From positions 1-64,000 of the forward strand of contig NW_026014831.1 in NCBI RefSeq assembly GCF_020379485.1: DNA of 64,000 bases, read 5' to 3'. Position numbers and translations under genes: made by a program. Origin of the DNA: Brassica napus. Taxonomy: Eukaryota > Streptophyta > Magnoliopsida > Brassicales > Brassicaceae. Of the stretch, positions 20,139-33,147 are shown piece by piece. How positions within the stretch are numbered: the stretch's first letter is position 1; every line of letters starts with the position of its first letter. Below the pieces are notes generated by a model. The model did not search any database. It had not been told where the DNA came from and saw only the letters and a list, made by a program, of their open reading frames with translations.

Positions 20139-23100
20139 TAGAGCTCTCCAAAGCCTAGGGATTGGCCAGTGAGCTCTTGTGCCTTAGAACCAATGTGGTT
20201 GGACACAAGAAGCTCTGGATCACGGCCTAATAGGTGCAGCAACTCTTCACAGCTTTGCCTACACTTCACACTTCAGCTTCACCTCTTCATGGAACCGGTT
20301 TGAAGTCTCCCCCTCTCAACTGACTTCACAGCCATCTTAGAGAAGCTAGGACACGACCAGATCATCTTCAAAACACCAGTGAGGCTGATCAATCACTTCA
20401 CACACGGCTTGCCTTCTTCATCGACCAGGTTTGGAATCTCCCCCTCTCAACAGACTTCACAGCCTCTTTAGAGAAGCTAAGAGATGACCCGGAACTGTTT
20501 AATGAGGCATCAAGCAATGGTACCTGATACATTATCCCAAAGGTGCATCAGTACCTATCAAACCAAAAAATGAATATCCTGCATCCCAATTGATGCACAC
20601 AATCTCACAATTCAATCATAATCATCTTAAGTATCTTTTCAAGCACAAGCAATGAATAAGATGAATGAAAAAGATTGAAAAGAGTTTTAAAAGTCTAAGG
20701 GAACTTCCCTTGTGTTTTTGTGAGTTTCCTAACTCGGCCAATGCACCATCTTCATGGCATCATCAACTTCTTGGAAAGGCAGAATGGATTCATCAGCTTC
20801 TCCTCAATCACCTCTCATTGAAGCCGCATTGATGGAGAGCCTTCTTCCTCACTCGCCAAGACTGCTCTGAACAGCCTCTTGCCTAGACACGCCACTGACT
20901 TGGTCCGGTTGATGATCCTTGTAGAAGCCTTTGCAAAGACTTGTTACTGACCATGGATCATATGCATTAAGACTCCCCCTCAAGCTTAGAACCGAGACTA
21001 GAAGGAGCTAAGCTTGTGATGATCCTATGCATCTCCATGGTCTAATAACTATCATCTTTCATGATAGCTTTCTTCTTGTGAGTTTACTCTCTTCCTTAAC
21101 CAGGAACTAGGGTGTTTGAATCACCATAGAGAGTCTCACAAGACACACCTCTCATTGCATAATGACCCATGCTACACTTCCTGTAGACTAAGGACTAGAT
21201 ATGTCCAATGGTATTATGCAATGGCCATCTCTCATTGCATACTCAATCACACTACACTTCCTGTAGATTATGGACTAACATGTCCTAGTGATGATATGCA
21301 ATGGCACAAGACCTTTGTCTTTACATTCTTGGTTGTTGGCGAGTTACATGTATCACATTCCTTGTGTACCTAACACCACCACAACTCAATGCAAGATCAG
21401 ATCATCCCATTGGGATCAAACCAAGATTATCCATCCTGTTTGATCACCAATGCCACAATAATATATGATACTTGAAACAAGCTAGACAATCAAGACAATC
21501 AATTCAGTTTTTTTTTTTAAATGCAACAATAGATGAATGCATTAGGTTACACACTAACTATATGAATGAAACAGATTCAATCCAAATGGAACACAAGTCT
21601 AGATGATACTTATGCAATTAAGGCGACAAGAGTGACTCAATTCATGCTTATGCTCACTAGTTTTATCAAAGCCAATGATTCAAGTAGCTTAGACATACTT
21701 CTAAATGCTTATAAGACATCACTGATGGATTTAACTATGGCATAGCAACAATCAGAACTGGACTGAGTCAAGACAAGCAGATTTCAATTTCTAACAATGA
21801 CAATGCAAGTTCTATACTTAAGTTCTCTAAATGCAAAGCTTACATCAGTACATTTGCAATTTAGGCTCATTTTTAAATGCATTACTACATGAATGCACAA
21901 TCTTAAAGCATTAGCTATATGAATGCAACAGGTTCAATCCATGAGTAATATTAAAGCTCTGCACAACAGTTTCAATCAGAACCAATGATGCAAGCAACTT
22001 AGACAATTTCTAATTGATGCAAGACTTTCATTGATGGATTAAACATAGGCAATAGCATCAGATAACACTAGGATTGAACTTAGACAGTATGAGATATGCT
22101 TATGTATGCAAAATAACTTATCAATCATGATGCAAGCAGCAGAGACATTCTACTCAATTCTACAACACATTCATGATGATTCAAGCTATGACAACTCCCA
22201 AGACAATGCAATAAACAGAACATGAGATTCTGGGACTCTAGACATTACTTACTATCAATAAGACAATGCAGCAGCAAAACAATTTCAGTGCAATTAGCCT
22301 AGACATTCTACTAGAAGCTATAAACTCTTAATGGAATTAGGGAAAGCACAGAGTATAATCAAGAGATAGACCTATCAAGACATATTAAAATAGATGAGAC
22401 TAGGTTTACTCCCTTGTTTAAGATGATGAGGAGTGGTTCTTAAAGTTGCCACTTGAATCCTCACTTCTTCTTCTTCTCTTATTGCAATCACCCTTCTGAA
22501 TTCACCACCATGATGGAATGCTTGTGGATGCTTCAGCTACTTCTTCAATCACCTCACAATAGAAGCCGCCTTGATAGAGTAGCCTTCTTCTTCACACAGC
22601 CAAGAGTGCTCTGTCTTAGTTTGAGCACCCTCTTGAATAGGCACGCCACTGCCTAGACCCGGTTGGCTTCTTCTTCAGGTACTTGCAATGGTAAGAGGAA
22701 GAACACCAGTGAGCTTAAGTGAGTTTTACAACCATCTGTGCTTCTCCCTTATTGTAACACCTCTCCATTGTACACACAATGGGCATCATTCTTTCTCTTT
22801 CAACTCGGATTTGATGATGAACTAGGAACACCTTTTGTGAACCTGAAACATCACTCAAACTCTAGCAAAGATAAGACACAATTGCATTGGGATCAATCCT
22901 TGACTTCATCAAGTTTGATCACCAATGTCTCAAGCTTTATAACATTAGATAGAATCAAGACAATGTCAAGTTCTTATCTATGCAAGCAACCATTCTCTAA
23001 ATACTAAGCAAGACCTTATCAGATTCAAGTCAAAGTATTTAGGCAATTTTAAACACTCCTTAATATGCAACTTAGACTTTAATCTAAATGCAACAATACA

Positions 23101-23725
23101 AGGCAGCAACAAGGCAGTATGAATTAATCTTAATCAGTTTCTAACTCATGAAAGTAGATAATATAATCTATCATCTTAACAAGACAAGTTAATTTAGAAC
23201 TGACATTAAGCATTTAACCATTTTCAATAGTATTGATTCAAATCTTGATTAATAAATTATCAAGTTTGATTCCCACTATCACAAGCAATGCAACAGATAG
23301 ACACAAGGCATTATCAAGTTCTATTCTTTGCAAGCTAACTCTCTAAGTACAAGCAAGATCCTAACAGATTCAAGACAAGTTACTTAGGCACTCTTAAGAG
23401 CTTCTTTACTCAGTACTTAGACATGAATCTAATACTTCAATGTAAAACAGCCACAAGACTATATGCAACAGCTTTAAATTCGGTTTCACTCCATGTATGC
23501 AAGCAGATTTAATTAATCACAACAAGCATCACTATGAACCGGAGCTAAGCATACTAAACAATTTCAATACCCAAACAAGACTCTTAAAGTATCCTGGGAC
23601 AGATTCTAAAGCAACTTCATTTTTAGCAATCTTTTAAACAATCCTCAGGTTTTCAATCACATCACAACATCACAACCTGTTCATACACTCAAGCTTTATA
23701 CAAGAGAAAGAGATTTCCTTACAGC

Positions 23726-23749
23726 CAAGGAACTAGTGTTAGTTCCTTG
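23726..23749. repeat. Inverted repeat in element H leader
   Basis: CAAGGAACTA and TAGTTCCTTG flank GTGT. Homologous to the perfect palindrome of element I and at a similar distance (about 405 nt) from the 5' LTR. Confidence 0.8.
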
Positions 23750-23763
23750 AAACTCCTTAGTAC

Positions 23764-24099
23764 ATGGGAAGATCCGAGCTGTTGGTGTCAACTCCTACAT
23801 CTCCTTCTTTCATGGACCTTTCTCTTGAACCCACCATGCCTAAGACACCTCCTCTCTTCATTTTTGAGTCGCCATACCAGGTACAAGTTGAAAGCTTTCA
23901 CCTTTCTTCTTGGACAGTGAATAGGAATGGCTTGGACATGCTTCCAATGGCCTTCTTTCTTCAGGACGACCATGAGAGAGTGGAGAACGACCAAGAACAG
24001 CTTCTGGACGCCATTGATGAGCACACCTTCTTCTTGAAGAGGTTGAACAGCCAAATGAACATGAAGCTTCTTCTTGGTTTGGAAATGGCATGGGAGTGA
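23764..24099 (+). CDS. Short open frame in element H, unknown
   Basis: A 111-codon frame on the strand opposite to the element, starting ATG at 23,764 and ending at 24,099. It has no motif I recognise. Two minus-strand frames (23,788-24,054 and 23,858-24,091) cover the same bases, one opening only about 65 nt after the primer site in the sense direction. The N-terminal half of the repeated copy at 18,843 is missing, so none is clearly conserved. Probably chance frames; listed for completeness. Confidence 0.2.
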   Translation: MGRSELLVSTPTSPSFMDLSLEPTMPKTPPLFIFESPYQVQVESFHLSSWTVNRNGLDMLPMAFFLQDDHERVENDQEQLLDAIDEHTFFLKRLNSQMNMKLLLGLEMAWE

Positions 24100-24155
24100 G
24101 CTTTGAGCTTAGCGGAAGCTGGAACCAAGTTCTAATGAACCTGGCTCTGATACCA

Positions 24156-25180
24156 TATGAGATTTAAGAGTACTCAGGTTGTATGTGTGTATGAAACCCA
24201 AATGGGTAAAGAGAAAGAGCTTGGAAGCGATTTGAGAGAAAGGAAGTTTAATGAGTGTTTGTGTGTCTAAGTGTTTAAGAGATTAGTAACAAGACTGAGA
24301 ACGTGTGTAGAGATTCAGGATGAGAGACTAAGAGAATAAGAGACTGAAGATTAGTGTTTCAGATTAGAGAAGGAGAAGGGAAACCCCCTTACTCACTTAA
24401 GGGTTACAAAAACGTCCACACATAGCCTTTATATAGGCTTTACAAGTTTGCAATCATAAACCCTTAATCTAATGGCTAAAAATGACTTGAGAATGAATGG
24501 CTAGGATGTAGTCTTGGATCTGGTCTTCACAATCTTGGTGATGGTCTCTGATTGGCTAAAGGAATCTGGTGAGAAGCTTGGATGGTTCATATTGCCCAGG
24601 TTTGAAATGGATGGATAAGATGGAGCCTTGTGTATTCCATGGTCAAAAGGTGCTTTACCTTTTGACTAGCTACTTTCCAGCTAGCAACAGGTCACGCCCA
24701 GCTCCTCTCTTATCCATTCCCAACAGTCACAAGCTCAGATAACTCCTCCTTGCTCCCTAAGTTTGCACATCTCCATTTCGGGTCAATCCGGGTAAAGTGG
24801 TACGGCCTGCTCATCCGTACGGTTGATGGTACGGACCTGATGTCCGTACCTCGCCCTATATTTGCACAACTTCACCAAGCTTCTTCAATAGATGAACCAG
24901 ATCATGTTTTGGGTCGCCCTAACTTTGCACGGTCGGTTCGTACCGTCTGAACCTCGGGACGCCCTATCTTTGCACCATCACCCAACTATCTCCAAATGGT
25001 GTCTAAGTCCCTCCTGGACTTAAACACTATCTTTGTACAGCCTTCATGACTCTTATAGACTTCTCTAAACCCTCATGAAGCCTTGATAGACAATCTCTTA
25101 AGATCTTGTCCCTATCTTTGCACCAGACCCAAACTCCTCCATACTTCTCCTTTGGCTCCATTTCACTCTTCAAGTCAACA
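24156..25180 (-). repeat. Right (5') LTR of element H
   Basis: 1,025 bp, ending TCAACA at the satellite boundary, with the last three bases ACA shared with the satellite. TATA-like TTTATATA at 24,428-24,435. GTAC-core motifs at 24,800-24,850. Since its left flank is not satellite, no target duplication can be confirmed. Confidence 0.88.
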
Positions 25181-28100
25181 GCTTCTTCGTCGTTCCAATC
25201 AAACCAGGATGAATCACTTTGTGAGAAGCTTGATTTGGATACATAAAGTGGTGGAGAATCACCAGGAAGTTGAATAAATCTCATAGGAGTTGGAAAGAAG
25301 AAGTTATCCCATTTTCAAATCAGGTGATTCCAGTTTCCCAGTTTGGGAATAGGACAGCTTCTTCGTCGTTCCAATCAAACCAGGATGAATCACTTTGTGA
25401 GAAGCTTGATTTGGATACATAAAGTGGTGGAGAATCACCAGGAAGTTGAATAAATCTCATAGGAGTTGGCAAGAAGAAGTTATCCCACTTTCAAATCAGG
25501 TGATTCCAGTTTCCCAGTTTGGGAATAGGACAGCTTCTTCGTCGTTCCAATCAAACCAGGATGAATCACTTTGTCAGAAGCTTGATTTGGATACATAAAG
25601 TGGTGGAGAATCACCAGGAAGTTGAATAAATCTCATAGGAGTTGGAAAGAAGAAGTTATCCCACTTTCAAATCAGGTGATTCCAGTTTCCCAGTTTGGGA
25701 ATAGGACAGCTTCTTCGTCGTTCCAATCAAACCAGGATGAATCACTTTGTGAGAAGCTTGATTTGGATACATAAAGTGGTGGAGAATCACCAGGAAGTTG
25801 AATAAATCTCATAGGAGTTGGCAAGAAGAAGTTATCCCACTTTCAAATCAGGTGATTCCAGTTTCCCAGTTTGGGAATAGCACAGCTTCTTCGTCGTTCC
25901 AATCAAACCAGGATGAATCACTTTGTGAGAAGCTTGATTTGGATACATAAAGTGGTGGAGAATCACCAGGAAGTTGAATAAATCTCATAGGAGTTGGGAT
26001 GAAGAAGTTATCCCACTTTCAAATCAGGTGATTCCAGTTTCCCAGTTTGGGAATAGGACAGCTTCTTCGTCGTTCCAATCAAACCAGGATGAATCACTTT
26101 GTGAGAAGCTTGATTTGGATACATAAAGTGGTGGAGAATCACCAGGAAGTTGAATAAATCTCATAGGAGTTGGAAAGAAGAAGTTATCCCACTTTCAAAT
26201 CAGGTGATTCCAGTTTCCCAGTTTGGGAATAGGACAGCTTCTTCGTCGTTCCAATCAAACCAGGATGAATCACTTTGTGAGAAGCTTGATTTGGATACAT
26301 AAAGTGGTGGAGAATCACCAGGAAGTTGAATAAATCTCATAGGAGTTGGGATGAAGAAGTTATCCCCTTTCAAATCAGGTGATTCCAGTTTCCCAGTTTG
26401 GGAATAGCACAGCTTCATCGTCGTTCCAATCAAACCAGGATGAATCACTTTGTGAGAAGCTTGATTTGGATACATAAAGTGGTGGAGAATCACCAGGAAG
26501 TTGAATAAATCTCATAGGAGTTGGCAAGAAGAAGTTATCCCACTTTCAAATCAGGTGATTCCAGTTTCCCAGTTTGGGAATAGCACAGCTTCATCGTCGT
26601 TCCAATCAAACCAGGATGAATCACTTTGTGAGAAGCTTGATTTGGATACATAAAGTGGTGGAGAATCACCAGGAAGTTGAATAAATCTCATAGGAGTTGG
26701 GATGAAGAAGTTATCCCACTTTCAAATCAGGTGATTCCAGTTTCCCAGTTTGGGAATAGGACAGCTTCTTCGTCGTTCCAATCAAACCAGGATGAATCAC
26801 TTTGTGAGAAGCTTGATTTGGATACATAAAGTGGTGGAGAATCACCAGGAAGTTGAATAAATCTCATAGGAGTTGGAAAGAAGAAGTTATCCCACTTTCA
26901 AATCAGGTGATTCCAGTTTCCCAGTTTGGGAATAGGACAGCTTCTTCGTCGTTCCAATCAAACCAGGATGAATCACTTTGTGAGAAGCTTGATTTGGATA
27001 CATAAAGTGGTGGAGAATCACCAGGAAGTTGAATAAATCTCATAGGAGTTGGCAAGAAGAAGTTATCCCACTTTCAAATCAGGTGATTCCAGTTTCCCAG
27101 TTTGGGAATAGGACAGCTTCTTCGTCGTTCCAATCAAACCAGGATGAATCACTTTGTGAGAAGCTTGATTTGGATACATAAAGTGGTGGAGAATCACCAG
27201 GAAGTTGAATAAATCTCATAGGAGTTGGGATGAAGAAGTTATCCCACTTTCAAATCAGGTGATTCCAGTTTCCCAGTTTGGGAATAGCACAGCTTCTTCG
27301 TCGTTCCAATCAAACCAGGATGAATCACTTTGTGAGAAGCTTGATTTGGATACATAAAGTGGTGGAGAATCACCAGGAAGTTGAATAAATCTCATAGGAG
27401 TTGGAAGAAGAAGTTATCCCACTTTCAAATCAGGTGATTCCAGTTTCCCAGTTTGGGAATAGGACAGCTTCTTCGTCGTTCCAATCAAACCAGGATGAAT
27501 CACTTTGTGAGAAGCTTGATTTGGATACATAAAGTGGTGGAGAATCACCAGGAAGTTGAATAAATCTCATAGGAGTTGGGATGAAGAAGTTATCCCCTTT
27601 CAAATCAGGTGATTCCAGTTTCCCAGTTTGGGAATAGCACAGCTTCTTCGTCGTTCCAATCAAACCAGGATGAATCACTTTGTGAGAAGCTTGATTTGGA
27701 TACATAAAGTGGTGGAGAATCACCAGGAAGTTGAATAAATCTCATAGGAGTTGGCAAGAAGAAGTTATCCCACTTTCAAATCAGGTGATTCCAGTTTCCC
27801 AGTTTGGGAATAGCACAGCTTCATCGTCGTTCCAATCAAACCAGGATGAATCACTTTGTGAGAAGCTTGATTTGGATACATAAAGTGGTGGAGAATCACC
27901 AGGAAGTTGAATAAATCTCATAGGAGTTGGGATGAAGAAGTTATCCCACTTTCAAATCAGGTGATTCCAGTTTCCCAGTTTGGGAATAGGACAGCTTCTT
28001 CGTCGTTCCAATCAAACCAGGATGAATCACTTTGTGAGAAGCTTGATTTGGATACATAAAGTGGTGGAGAATCACCAGGAAGTTGAATAAATCTCATAGG

Positions 28101-30722
28101 AGTTGGAAAGAAGAAGTTATCCCACTTTCAAATCAGGTGATTCCAGTTTCCCAGTTTGGGAATAGGACAGCTTCTTCGTCGTTCCAATCAAACCAGGATG
28201 AATCACTTTGTGAGAAGCTTGATTTGGATACATAAAGTGGTGGAGAATCACCAGGAAGTTGAATAAATCTCATAGGAGTTGGCAAGAAGAAGTTATCCCA
28301 CTTTCAAATCAGGTGATTCCAGTTTCCCAGTTTGGGAATAGGACAGCTTCTTCGTCGTTCCAATCAAACCAGGATGAATCATACATAAAGTGGTGGATAA
28401 TAACCAGGAAGTTAAATAAATCTCATAGGAGTTGGGATGAAGAAGTTATCCCACTTTCAGATCAGGTGATTCCAGTTTCCCAGTTTGGGAATAGCACAGC
28501 TTCATCGTCGTTCCAATCAAACCAGGATGAATCACTTTGTGAGAAGCTTGATTTGGATACATAAAGTGGTGGAGAATCACCAGGAAGTTGAATAAATCTC
28601 ATAGGAGTTGGGATGAAGAAGTTATTCCCCTTTCAAATCAGGTGATTCCAGTTTCCCAGTTTGGGAATAGCACAGCTTCATCGTCGTTCCAATCAAACCA
28701 GGATGAATCACTTTGTGAGAAGCTTGATTTGGATACATAAAGTGGTGGAGAATCACCAGGAAGTTGAATAAATCTCATAGGAGTTGGCAAGAAGAAGTTA
28801 TCCCACTTTCAAATCAGGTGATTCCAGTTTCCCAGTTTGGGAATAGCACAGCTTCATCGTCGTTCCAATCAAACCAGGATGAATCACTTTGTGAGAAGCT
28901 TGATTTGGATACATAAAGTGGTGGAGAATCACCAGGAAGTTGAATAAATCTCATAGGAGTTGGGATGAAGAAGTTATCCCACTTTCAAATCAGGTGATTC
29001 CAGTTTCCCAGTTTGGGAATAGGACAGCTTCTTCGTCGTTCCAATCAAACCAGGATGAATCACTTTGTGAGAAGCTTGATTTGGATACATAAAGTGGTGG
29101 AGAATCACCAGGAAGTTGAATAAATCTCATAGGAGTTGGAAAGAAGAAGTTATCCCACTTTCAAATCAGGTGATTCCAGTTTCCCAGTTTGGGAATAGGA
29201 CAGCTTCTTCGTCGTTCCAATCAAACCAGGATGAATCACTTTGTGAGAAGCTTGATTTGGATACATAAAGTGGTGGAGAATCACCAGGAAGTTGAATAAA
29301 TCTCATAGGAGTTGGCAAGAAGAAGTTATCCCACTTTCAAATCAGGTGATTCCAGTTTCCCAGTTTGGGAATAGGACAGCTTCTTCGTCGTTCCAATCAA
29401 ACCAGGATGAATCACTTTGTGAGAAGCTTGATTTGGATACATAAAGTGGTGGAGAATCACCAGGAAGTTGAATAAATCTCATAGGAGTTGGGATGAAGAA
29501 GTTATCCCACTTTCAAATCAGGTGATTCCAGTTTCCCAGTTTGGGAATAGCACAGCTTCTTCGTCGTTCCAATCAAACCAGGATGAATCACTTTGTGAGA
29601 AGCTTGATTTGGATACATAAAGTTGTGGAGAATCACCAGGAAGTTGAATAAATCTCATAGGAGTTGGGATGAAGAAGTTATCCCACTTTCAAATCAGGTG
29701 ATTCCAGTTTCCCAGTTTGGGAATAGTACAGCTTCTTCGTCGTTCCAATCAAACCAGGATGAATCACTTTTTGAGAAGCTTGATTTGGATACATAAAGTG
29801 GTGGAGAATCACCAGGAAGTTGAATAAATCTCATAGGAGTTGGGATGAAGAAGTTATCCCACTTTCAAATCAGGTGATTCCAGTTTCCCAGTTTGGGAAT
29901 AGCACAGCTTCATCGTCGTTCCAATCAAACCAGGATGAATCACTTTGTGAGAAGCTTGATTTGGATACAAAAAGTGGTGGAGAATCACCAGGAAGTTGAA
30001 TAAATCTCATAGGAGTTGGAAAGAAGAAGTTATCCCACTTTCAAATCAGGTGATTCCAGTTTCCCAGTTTGGGAATAGGACAGCTTCTTCGTCGTTCCAA
30101 TCAAACCAGGATGAATCACTTTGTGAGAAGCTTGATTTTGATACATAAAGTGGTGGAGAATAACCAGGAAGTTGAATAAATCTCATAGGAGTTGGGATGA
30201 AGAAGTTATTCCCCTTTCAAATCAGGTGATTCCAGTTTCCCAGTTTGGGAATAGCACAGCTTCATCGTCGTTCCAATCAAACCAGGATGAATCACTTTGT
30301 GAGAAGCTTGATTTGGATACATAAAGTGGTGGAGAATCACCAGGAAGTTGAATAAATCTCATAGGAGTTGGCAAGAAGAAGTTATCCCACATTCAAATCA
30401 GGTGATTCCAGTTTCCCAGTTTGGGAATAGCACAGCTTCATCGTCGTTCCAATCAAACCAGGATGAATCACTTTGTGAGAAGCTTAATTTGGATACATAA
30501 AGTGGTGGAGAATCACCAGGAAGTTGAATAAATCTCATAGGAGTTGGGATGAAGAAGTTATCTCACTTTCAAATCAGGTGATTCCAGTTTCCCAGTTTGG
30601 GAATAGGACAGCTTCTTCGTCGTTCCAATCAAACCAGGATGAATCACTTTGTGAGAAGCTTGATTTGGATACATAAAGTGGTGGAGAATCACCAGGAAGT
30701 TGAATAAATCTCATAGGAGTTG
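25178..30722 (+). repeat. CentBr-like 176-bp satellite array 1
   Basis: About 31.5 head-to-tail monomers (starts at 25,179, 25,355, 25,531 and so on, exactly 176 apart). Each contains CAGCTTCTTCGTCGTTCC, AAGCTT and CCCAGTTTGGGAATAG. The motif content matches the Brassica centromeric satellite CentBr as I remember it. Variants sit in a linker (GGAAAG, GGCAAG or GGGATG), before the boundary (GGACAG or GCACAG) and at CTTCTTCG or CTTCATCG. A monomer at 28,376-28,400 has lost about 23 bp. The order of variants forms a higher-order unit of about seven monomers. In plants such arrays carry CENH3 nucleosomes when the centromere is active; activity here is unknown. The 60-100 codon frames inside are not genes. 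Confidence 0.93.
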
Positions 30723-31454
30723 TAATAGCTTCCTGGTCAAGGAAGAACCGTAGGATGCTCTTGAGGGTCGATCTGGTATTGATTTGGTGGTGATGGATCA
30801 GGTTACTAACACTGATGGAAAGATGATCGATTGATGAGTTGATAGAAAGGGGATTGGTGATCGATGGTAGAGATGGTTTCAGTGATGATCTGCGGAATGA
30901 TCAGGCACTGATTGGGATGATCTTAGTCCGTGAGAGGCAGCCCCACTAGTGAACAAGATCAAGGCTTAAGGAAGATCACTCTTCTAGCCAAATTCGATGT
31001 CCAAAAACTGAACAAAGGAATCACAAGTTTAGAGAGAATTTTGATAACAAAAGTGATTCGTTTTATTCAGATCTTGCAGAGAGTTTAAGTAGAAAAAAAG
31101 GAATGCAAAGAGTCACCAAGGACTTGTAGTTTTCGAAAGTAAAACTAGGTAGTGTTGAAGATTGAACAATTGAATATCTTCAAGGCTTCTTTGACTTGGT
31201 TTTCTTCAGATGTCGAGATTGGTTTAGTGTAAACCAATCCGAGAATTGCCTCCTTCAATTGTCTTATCTTTGATCTGGTTATTGGCCCATTGGAGAAAGA
31301 GAATGGGTCTCGTGCTGAGTTAAATCCAATTGAACTCCCATCCAGCTCCTTGTATCCAATTGTAGTGTTCGTCTCATCCAGCTCCTCTTCACTGTCACTC
31401 TCTTCCAGCTCTTCATGCGCAAGATCAGCTACTGGTTCAGTCAAGCTCACATCA
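30723..31454 (-). repeat. 3' LTR of element F
   Basis: 732 bp, in the sense direction TGATGTGAGC...GCTATTA (TG...TA). Encodes about 103 residues of the protein tail. I do not find the shared hairpin in this LTR, in contrast to A, B and C. Confidence 0.9.
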
Positions 31455-32011
31455 TCCCCTCCTCCTTTAAAAGGATTTGTCCTCAAATCCAAATCATCTG
31501 CACGAAAAGGGATCAAGTCAGCAACATTGAAAGTAGAACTTATAGAATACTTACCTTGAAGATCAATCTTGTAAGCATTGTTGTTGATCCGTTCAAGCAC
31601 AGTGAAAGGTCCATCTGTCCTTGGCATCAGTTTAGACTTTCTTTCTTCAGGAAACCTCTCCTTTCTCAAGTGAATCCATACAAGATCTCCTGGTTCCAGC
31701 AACAGCTCATGTCTCTTCTTGTTTGCTTGCTTTTCATACTCCTTGGTCCTCTTCTCAATGTTCTTCTTTACCTGTTCATGCAATGAAACAACAAACTCGG
31801 CTTTTGCCTTGCCATCAAGATTAGTTTGCTCATTGTATGGTAAAGGCATGAGATCCAAAGGAGTCAAAGGATTGAATCCATAAACAATCTGAAAAGGTGA
31901 GAACTTTGTAGCACTATGCACAGAATGGTTATAAGCAAACTCCACATGAGGAATACAATCTTCCCAAGTTTTGATGTTCTTTTTAATCACAGCACGCAAG
32001 AGAGCAGACAA
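31145..32011 (-). pseudogene. Element F integrase C-terminus, CR motif and LTR-encoded tail
   Basis: Minus-strand frame from [37 protein letters not shown] through [23 protein letters not shown] to the CR-like [30 protein letters not shown], then an acidic tail ([14 protein letters not shown]) and [14 protein letters not shown] encoded by the LTR. It ends at 31,145. It is separated from the upstream integrase by a one-base insertion at about 32,065-32,075 in a run of T. From family knowledge the CR motif of CRM elements is thought to help target centromeric chromatin. Confidence 0.9.
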
Positions 32012-32039
32012 AGATCTGTTAACTACTTCAGTTTGTCCA

Positions 32040-32387
32040 TCAGTTTGAGGATGACAAGTAGTAGAGAATTTTTAACTTTGTTCCAAGTTTAGACCACAAT
32101 GTTCTCCAGAAATGACTAAGAAATTTAGTATCCCTATCAGACACTATTGATCTAGGCATGCCATGCAAACGAACAACCTCTCTAAAGAAAAGTTCAGCAA
32201 CCATTAAGGCATCATCAGTTTTGTGACATGGAATGAAATGTGCCATTTTTGAGAACCTATCAACAACTACAAAGATTGAATCTCTGCCCTTTCTAGTCCT
32301 AGGCAAACCAAGCACAAAATCCATTGATATATCAATCCATGGAGCATCAGGAATGGGAAGAGGAGTATACAAACCTTGAGGTCGGGC
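32040..32387 (-). pseudogene. Element F integrase core fragment
   Basis: Encodes [46 protein letters not shown]...[24 protein letters not shown], the integrase catalytic core with its first two acidic residues. The frame breaks just after this. To the right it is cut by element E; the zinc-finger part continues at 51,069. Confidence 0.9.
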
Positions 32388-32392
32388 CTTGG
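32388..32392. repeat. Target-site duplication CTTGG of element E (left)
   Basis: Repeated at 51,064-51,068, both inside the element F integrase. Confidence 0.95.
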
Positions 32393-33007
32393 TATGAACT
32401 TTAGAGAATCTGAGTTTGATATAAGAAAAGAAAGGGATTAGAGAAGTTTAGAGGTGATTTAGAACAAGTTTAGCTAAGAGTTTAGTGTAGAATCATGATT
32501 GAGAGTCTTTGAGTCTAAGAGAGTGTTTTTGTGTCAAGAACTGTCTAATCTTTTATTAATGAGAGAGGTTACATTATATAGTCTTAAGATCCTAGGGTTA
32601 CATGAGACTAAAGTGAGTAAAGCATGTGTAGTCAAGGAGAAGAGGAGCGCCTAATTCAAATTGATCCAATCAGGTGCTTCACATGTGTGACCGGGGAGGA
32701 TAAGGTTGCTTTCACTTTACAGCTCTCATCCAGCCTGTCAAGCCGCGTCCCTTATCCTTTCTCCAACGTCTGGATCAGTAACTCCCAAGTTAACTCCTCC
32801 CAAGTTTACCATTTCACTCCCGCAAAGGTAACTTGCCTATACATGAGCTTTGGTTGATCCATACTCGTACGGATGGTACGGCCATTGTACGGCCAGTACG
32901 GTATTGTCTCAACCTAAGCTTTCCCAAACTCTACACACAGCTTCTTCACCTCATTCTTTCTCTACCCAAGATTCTCTAAGTCTTCATATCAACTCCTCAT
33001 CTCAACA
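32393..33007 (-). repeat. 3' LTR of element E
   Basis: 615 bp, sense TGTTGAGATG...AGTTCATA. TATA stretch at 32,574-32,580. GTAC-core motifs at 32,866-32,901 (GTACGG four times). Confidence 0.93.
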
Positions 33008-33022
33008 CTCCCCCTCAAGCTT
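33008..33022 (-). other. Polypurine tract of element E
   Basis: Complement reads AAGCTTGAGGGGGAG, identical in D, G, H and I, and abuts the LTR. Confidence 0.9.
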
Positions 33023-33062
33023 AGCTTTGTGAAAGTCTAAGCTTGGACAGCCATGAGATCTT

Positions 33063-33124
33063 CCTCATTAAAAACCTCACCAAAGAAAACCCATTGGGAC
33101 AAAACTTTGATGAGGGAAAAAGAG
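33063..33124 (-). other. Post-stop hairpin of element E
   Basis: Plus-strand CCTCACCAAAG (33,075-33,085) and CTTTGATGAGG (33,105-33,115) pair with one wobble in the sense RNA. It starts 24 nt after the pol stop at 33,148. Compared with G the pair T-A at the third and fourth stem positions is replaced by C-G on both arms. Confidence 0.8.
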
Positions 33125-33147
33125 TGAAGACCTCATAGCTAAGGGGC

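Larger units (their letters stand above)
20019..24155 (-). mobile_element. Element H internal region: coding-poor, non-autonomous LTR element
   Basis: 4,137 bp between two 1,025-bp LTRs, read on the minus strand. Primer-binding site at 24,143-24,155; purine tract AAGCTTGAGGGGGAG (complement of 20,019-20,033). It carries the shared hairpin (20,079-20,138) and a hairpin homologous to the element I palindrome (23,726-23,749). No gag, protease, RT or integrase motif is seen in any frame. Much of 21,450-23,700 is A/C-rich simple-looking sequence with repeated words such as AATGCAACA. I infer a LARD-like element moved in trans by copia proteins of the D/E type, whose end signals it shares. Confidence 0.75.

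Noticed and set aside
21116..21373. 85-codon frame in element H
   Set aside because: No recognisable motif and no matching frame in element I; likely chance.
28259..28564. 101-codon frame in array 1
   Set aside because: Produced by a small deletion within satellite monomers.
25178..30722. CRISPR-like regular repeats
   Set aside because: Repeats are 176 bp and contiguous with no spacers; this is a eukaryotic satellite.
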